Part shown: one piece after another, positions 5,045-8,183 of the stretch
Numbering within the stretch: the first letter of the stretch is position 1
Layout of the letters: every line of letters begins with the position of its first letter
Source of the DNA: an uncultured Opitutia bacterium
GTDB taxonomy: Bacteria > Verrucomicrobiota > Verrucomicrobiia > Opitutales > Opitutaceae
Direction: 5' to 3'
Length of the DNA: 8,183 bases
Assembly (NCBI GenBank): GCA_903938935.1
Contig: CAJAFD010000355.1
Span: 1-8,183, forward strand
Made by a program: the position numbers and the translations under genes
Notes under the pieces: generated by a model
What the model was told of the DNA's origin: nothing
The model's database searches: none
What the model saw: only the letters and a program-made list of their open reading frames with translations

Positions 5045-7618
5045 ATGTTTCCCCTGCAACGTCTGCTCGTTTTGGTTTCGCTCGCGCTTTTTTGTAGCGT
5101 GCCGCTCGCTTTTGCCCAAATCGGCGACAACGCCGATAAACTCGGCGCGCCCCAAGTCCCGCTCGTGCCCGCGGATAAAATTCCGCCCGCGCCTGCGCTC
5201 ACGCCCGAGCAAGCGCTCAAATCCTTCACGCTCATGCCCGGTTTCAAACTCGAAATCGCCGCCGCCGAGCCGCTCGTGCAGGATCCGGTCGCGCTGACCT
5301 TCGGGCCCGACGGCCGCATGTGGGTCGTCGAGATGCGCGGTTATATGCCCGATCTCGACGGCAACGGCGAAGACGCCCCCGTCGGCCGCGTCGTGGTCTT
5401 GACCGATCGCGACGGCGACGGCCGCTACGACGAATCCAAAGTGTTCGTCGATAACCTCATTTTGCCCCGCGCCCTGGCGCTCGTCGGCGACGGGGTTCTC
5501 GTCGGTGCGCCGCCCGAACTCGCTTTTTGGCGCGACACCGACGGCGACGGCCAAGCCGACCAGAAGACGATCGTCGCCACCGATTACGGCGTGAAAACCG
5601 ATCCCAAGCGGCCCTTCCTAGCCAACCCCGAGCGCGCGCCCAACAACCTGCTCTGGGCGCACGACAACTGGATTTACAGCGCCGCCTACACCAAAAAATT
5701 TCGCTACGTGAACGGCGAATGGGAAACCGCCACCACGTTCTTCCGCGGCCAATGGGGCCTGAGCCAAGATAACTACGGCCGTCTCTTCCACGGCTCCAAC
5801 AGCGACCCCTTGCGCGTCGACATCATCCCTTCCGACTACCTCCAACGTAATCCGAATCTTCTGCGTCTCCCCGGCACCAACGTTAACGCCGCCGACAATT
5901 TCTTCGTCTGGCCCGCCCGCGTGAATCCCGGCATCAACCGTGGTTATCGCCCCGATTTTCTGCGCGACGGTAAACTCAAAGAATTCACCGCCGCCAACTC
6001 CCCGTGGGTTTATCGCGGCGATCTCTTGCCGGAATTTTATGGCGATGCGTTTGTCGCCGAACCCGCGGCGAATTTTGTCCGCCGCAACCTTCTCACCGCC
6101 GAAAACGGCACGATCCAAGGTCGCAACGCCTACGATCAAAAAGAATTTATCGCCTCCACCGACGAACGATTCCGCCCCGTTAGTTTCAGCACCGGGCCCG
6201 ACGGCGCGCTGTACATCGTCGATTTCTATCGCGGCGTTTTGCAGCACCGCATCTCGCTCACCAGCTACCTCCGCAAACAAAGCGAAGATCGCAAGCTGGC
6301 CGATCCGCAGCACCTCGGCCGCATTTACCGCGTCGTGCCCATCGACCGCCCCGTGCCCCGCGCCCCAGCCGCTGCCGCGCTCACCTCCGCGCAATGGGTC
6401 GAGCGCCTCTCGCATCCCAACTCTTGGTGGCGCGAAACCGCCCAGCGTCTCCTCGTCGAGCGCCGCGACGCCGCGTTGGCTCCCGCCATTCGCGAAATTA
6501 TTCTCACTGGCCAACAACCCCTCGGCCGCATGCACGCGCTCTGGACGCTCGACGGCATGGGCGCGCTGGATCGCGCCTGCGTCGTGCACGCTCTAGCCGA
6601 CGCCGACCCGGTGGTGCGCACCACGGCGATTCGTCTCAGCGAACGTTTCCTCAAACCCGATCAAGCCGGCCGCGCCGAACTCGTGGCGCAACTCCTGCCG
6701 CTCGCCGCAGACGCCGTGCCCGAAGTGCAGTTGCAAGCCGTATTGACGCTCGGCGAACACCGCGAGCTCACGACCGACCTCGCGCTCGCTGCGATCGTGC
6801 GCACGCACCCGAAGAACACCTACCTGCGCGAAGCGTTTCTCAGCGGCATGGGCGAACGCGAACTACCTTTGCTCGAGCGCCTCGTCGCCGATCCCGCGTG
6901 GTCCGTCGACGATGCTCGTGCGAACTCGATTCTTACCGGCCTCGCCAACGGCACGTTTGCCACGCGCCAGACCGCGCTCATCGAGCGCCTCGTCGTACTC
7001 ACCGCCGCCCAGCCTCCGCGTAGCCGTCGCTCGCTCGCGTTGCTCGACGGCATGATCGCGGGTGCCAACGGTTCGCGCCGCCCACTGCGATTTGCGCAAG
7101 AACCCACGGGTTGGTCCACGCTCACCGGCAATTCTGCGCTCGCGACGCGTATCACCAAACTGCACGAGATCGTCGTCTGGCCCGGCAAAACAGGCCTCGC
7201 CGCCATTGCCGCGGTGACCCCGCTCACGGCCGAACAACAAGCGCGTTTCGAGATCGGCAAAACGCTTTTCACCACGATCTGCGCCGTCTGTCACCAAGTC
7301 AGCGGCCGCGGTCTCGATGGCGTGGCTCCGCCGTTGCTCGATTCTGAATGGGTGCTCGGCACGCACGAGCGCACGGTGCGCATCGTGCTCCATGGCGTGC
7401 GCGGCCCGATTAAGGTCAACAACCGCATGCACACGGGCGACATGCCCGCGCACGGCGCGCTCGACGATCAACAGATTTCCTCGATCCTAACCTACGTGCG
7501 GCGCGAGTGGGGCCACGATGCGCCCCCCGTTGATCCTGCTCATGTCGCGGCCATTCGCGTGGCGACAAAATATCACTCCGACGCGTGGAGTCCCGAAGAA
7601 CTCAATCTCATCAAGTGA
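5045..7618 (+). CDS. PVC-type secreted heme-binding protein (putative dehydrogenase with C-terminal cytochrome c domain)
   Basis: Exported protein of 857 residues from ATG 5045. That start gives a clean signal peptide (basic R6, hydrophobic 7-20, AFA at 22-24, cleavage before Q25); the longer frame from 4859 would bury it behind 62 residues of unremarkable sequence. Domain order: an N-terminal propeller-like region (about 60-435) of the type called putative membrane-bound dehydrogenase (TIGR02604-like), with GPDGRMWVVEMRGY (87-100) and GPDGALYIVDFYRG (384-397); Asp-rich calcium-type loops DLDGNGED (103-110), DRDGDGRYDE (121-130) and DTDGDGQAD (164-172); HEAT-like helical repeats (about 450-680); and a cytochrome c domain with CAVCH (746-750) and a probable axial M800 in GDMPAHG (798-804). 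Relatives are thought to oxidise sugars or related compounds in the periplasm, but the substrate is unproven. The stop overlaps the GTG of the NagA-like gene. Confidence 0.9.
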   Translation: MFPLQRLLVLVSLALFCSVPLAFAQIGDNADKLGAPQVPLVPADKIPPAPALTPEQALKSFTLMPGFKLEIAAAEPLVQDPVALTFGPDGRMWVVEMRGYMPDLDGNGEDAPVGRVVVLTDRDGDGRYDESKVFVDNLILPRALALVGDGVLVGAPPELAFWRDTDGDGQADQKTIVATDYGVKTDPKRPFLANPERAPNNLLWAHDNWIYSAAYTKKFRYVNGEWETATTFFRGQWGLSQDNYGRLFHGSNSDPLRVDIIPSDYLQRNPNLLRLPGTNVNAADNFFVWPARVNPGINRGYRPDFLRDGKLKEFTAANSPWVYRGDLLPEFYGDAFVAEPAANFVRRNLLTAENGTIQGRNAYDQKEFIASTDERFRPVSFSTGPDGALYIVDFYRGVLQHRISLTSYLRKQSEDRKLADPQHLGRIYRVVPIDRPVPRAPAAAALTSAQWVERLSHPNSWWRETAQRLLVERRDAALAPAIREIILTGQQPLGRMHALWTLDGMGALDRACVVHALADADPVVRTTAIRLSERFLKPDQAGRAELVAQLLPLAADAVPEVQLQAVLTLGEHRELTTDLALAAIVRTHPKNTYLREAFLSGMGERELPLLERLVADPAWSVDDARANSILTGLANGTFATRQTALIERLVVLTAAQPPRSRRSLALLDGMIAGANGSRRPLRFAQEPTGWSTLTGNSALATRITKLHEIVVWPGKTGLAAIAAVTPLTAEQQARFEIGKTLFTTICAVCHQVSGRGLDGVAPPLLDSEWVLGTHERTVRIVLHGVRGPIKVNNRMHTGDMPAHGALDDQQISSILTYVRREWGHDAPPVDPAHVAAIRVATKYHSDAWSPEELNLIK

Positions 7619-8183
7619 ACGCATCCGGTCTTTTCGATTTTCAGGTCAACGGCTTTGGCGGCGTTGATTTCCAACGCGACGATCTCACGCGTGCGCAGTT
7701 CGAACACGCGGTCGCCACGCTTCGGCGTCACGGCACCTCGGGGATTTTTGCCACATTCATCACCGACGAGATGGATACGCTCTGTCGGCGATTTGCGGCG
7801 TTTGAAAAATTATGCGCCGCTGCGCCCGCGGCTGGCTCGGCGATTTTGGGTTATCATCTCGAAGGCCCGTGGCTCAGTCCCGAACCTGGCTACCGCGGGG
7901 CGCATCCGGCCGGCCCGATGCGCGCGCCGACGTTGGCTGATTTTGAGCGCCTGCAATCCGCCGCCAACGGTCGGCTGCGTCTGATCACGCTCGCACCCGA
8001 GTGGCCGGGTAGCGCCGAATTTATCGCGGCGGTTACGCGTCAAGGCGTGCACGTTTCCCTCGGTCACACTCAAGCCGACGACGCGCACATCGACGCCGCC
8101 ATTCGGGCGGGCGCACGTTTTTGCACGCACCTCGGCAATGGTTGTCCGCTGCAACTGCATCGCCACGACAACATCATCCAACG
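7615..8183 (+). CDS. NagA-like N-acetylglucosamine-6-phosphate deacetylase (partial, C-terminus beyond right edge)
   Basis: Amidohydrolase expected to remove acetate from N-acetylglucosamine 6-phosphate in the cytoplasm, giving glucosamine 6-phosphate. I translated 189 codons from GTG 7615, which shares GTGA with the stop of the heme-protein gene; no ATG lies near, and the product begins directly at the first barrel strand, GLFDFQVNGFGGVDF (5-19), matching the PGFIDVQLNG region of E. coli NagA. Conserved marks: HLEGPW with E83, SLGHTQAD with H151 and THLGNGCP with H172 correspond to E. coli metal/active-site residues E131, H195 and H216; N175 and R183 fit the substrate-binding N219 and R227. 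The small N-terminal beta domain of normal NagA is absent. The catalytic Asp expected near E. coli position 273 lies outside the window. Function is likely but may differ in substrate. Confidence 0.85.
   Translation, partial: MNASGLFDFQVNGFGGVDFQRDDLTRAQFEHAVATLRRHGTSGIFATFITDEMDTLCRRFAAFEKLCAAAPAAGSAILGYHLEGPWLSPEPGYRGAHPAGPMRAPTLADFERLQSAANGRLRLITLAPEWPGSAEFIAAVTRQGVHVSLGHTQADDAHIDAAIRAGARFCTHLGNGCPLQLHRHDNIIQ

Noticed and set aside
5618..6589. Long minus-strand open frame of 323 codons inside the heme-protein gene.
   Set aside because: It is antisense to a clearly conserved gene in GC-rich DNA, where long antisense frames are common; its translation has no recognisable motif or domain.
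7810..8181. Minus-strand 123-codon frame at the right edge.
   Set aside because: It is antisense to the NagA-like gene, whose metal-ligand motifs are intact in the plus frame.

Overview
The window looks like chromosome from a member of the PVC superphylum, most likely a Verrucomicrobiota bacterium of the Opitutaceae type. The main reason is the gene at 5045-7618: a secreted protein with an N-terminal propeller-like domain, helical repeats and a C-terminal CxxCH cytochrome domain, an architecture greatly expanded in Verrucomicrobiota and Planctomycetota. The order-level placement is inference. The window has six clear genes plus one small orphan gene, packed into two divergent blocks.

Left block (minus strand, 4782 down to 1 and beyond the left edge): a five-gene glycosyltransferase operon. 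In transcription order it encodes a soluble DPM1-like GT2 enzyme, an 88-residue two-helix membrane protein of unknown function, a large GT-C-like membrane protein, a GtrB/ArnC-like GT2 enzyme with two C-terminal membrane helices, and a PMT/ArnT-like GT-C glycosyltransferase cut by the window edge. The last four genes are joined by three successive 4-nt stop/start overlaps (GTGA, GTGA, ATGA). The simplest reading is that the GT2 enzymes charge polyprenyl phosphate with sugars on the cytoplasmic side and the GT-C enzymes transfer them to an acceptor on the periplasmic side. The acceptor (surface glycan, lipid or protein) cannot be told from the sequence.

Centre (4783-5044): a 262-nt divergent intergenic region that should hold both promoters. 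No convincing -35/-10 pair was found. It contains two short perfect dyads and an imperfect hairpin followed by a T tract ahead of the rightward operon.

Right block (plus strand, 5045 to the right edge): the PVC-type heme protein, overlapped by 4 nt (GTGA) by a NagA-like N-acetylglucosamine-6-phosphate deacetylase that runs off the window. The coupling suggests a shared role in sugar or amino-sugar breakdown, although the first product is exported and the second should be cytoplasmic.

Hand counts of sample 60-nt lines show GC near 43-55% in the GT-C genes and above 70% in parts of the GT2 and heme-protein genes, so base composition is uneven. No RNA gene, CRISPR array, insertion sequence, phage gene or attachment site was seen. 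There is no strong sign of a wholly new system. The most open items are the 88-residue protein, the 537-residue GT-C-like protein and the N-terminally minimal NagA.
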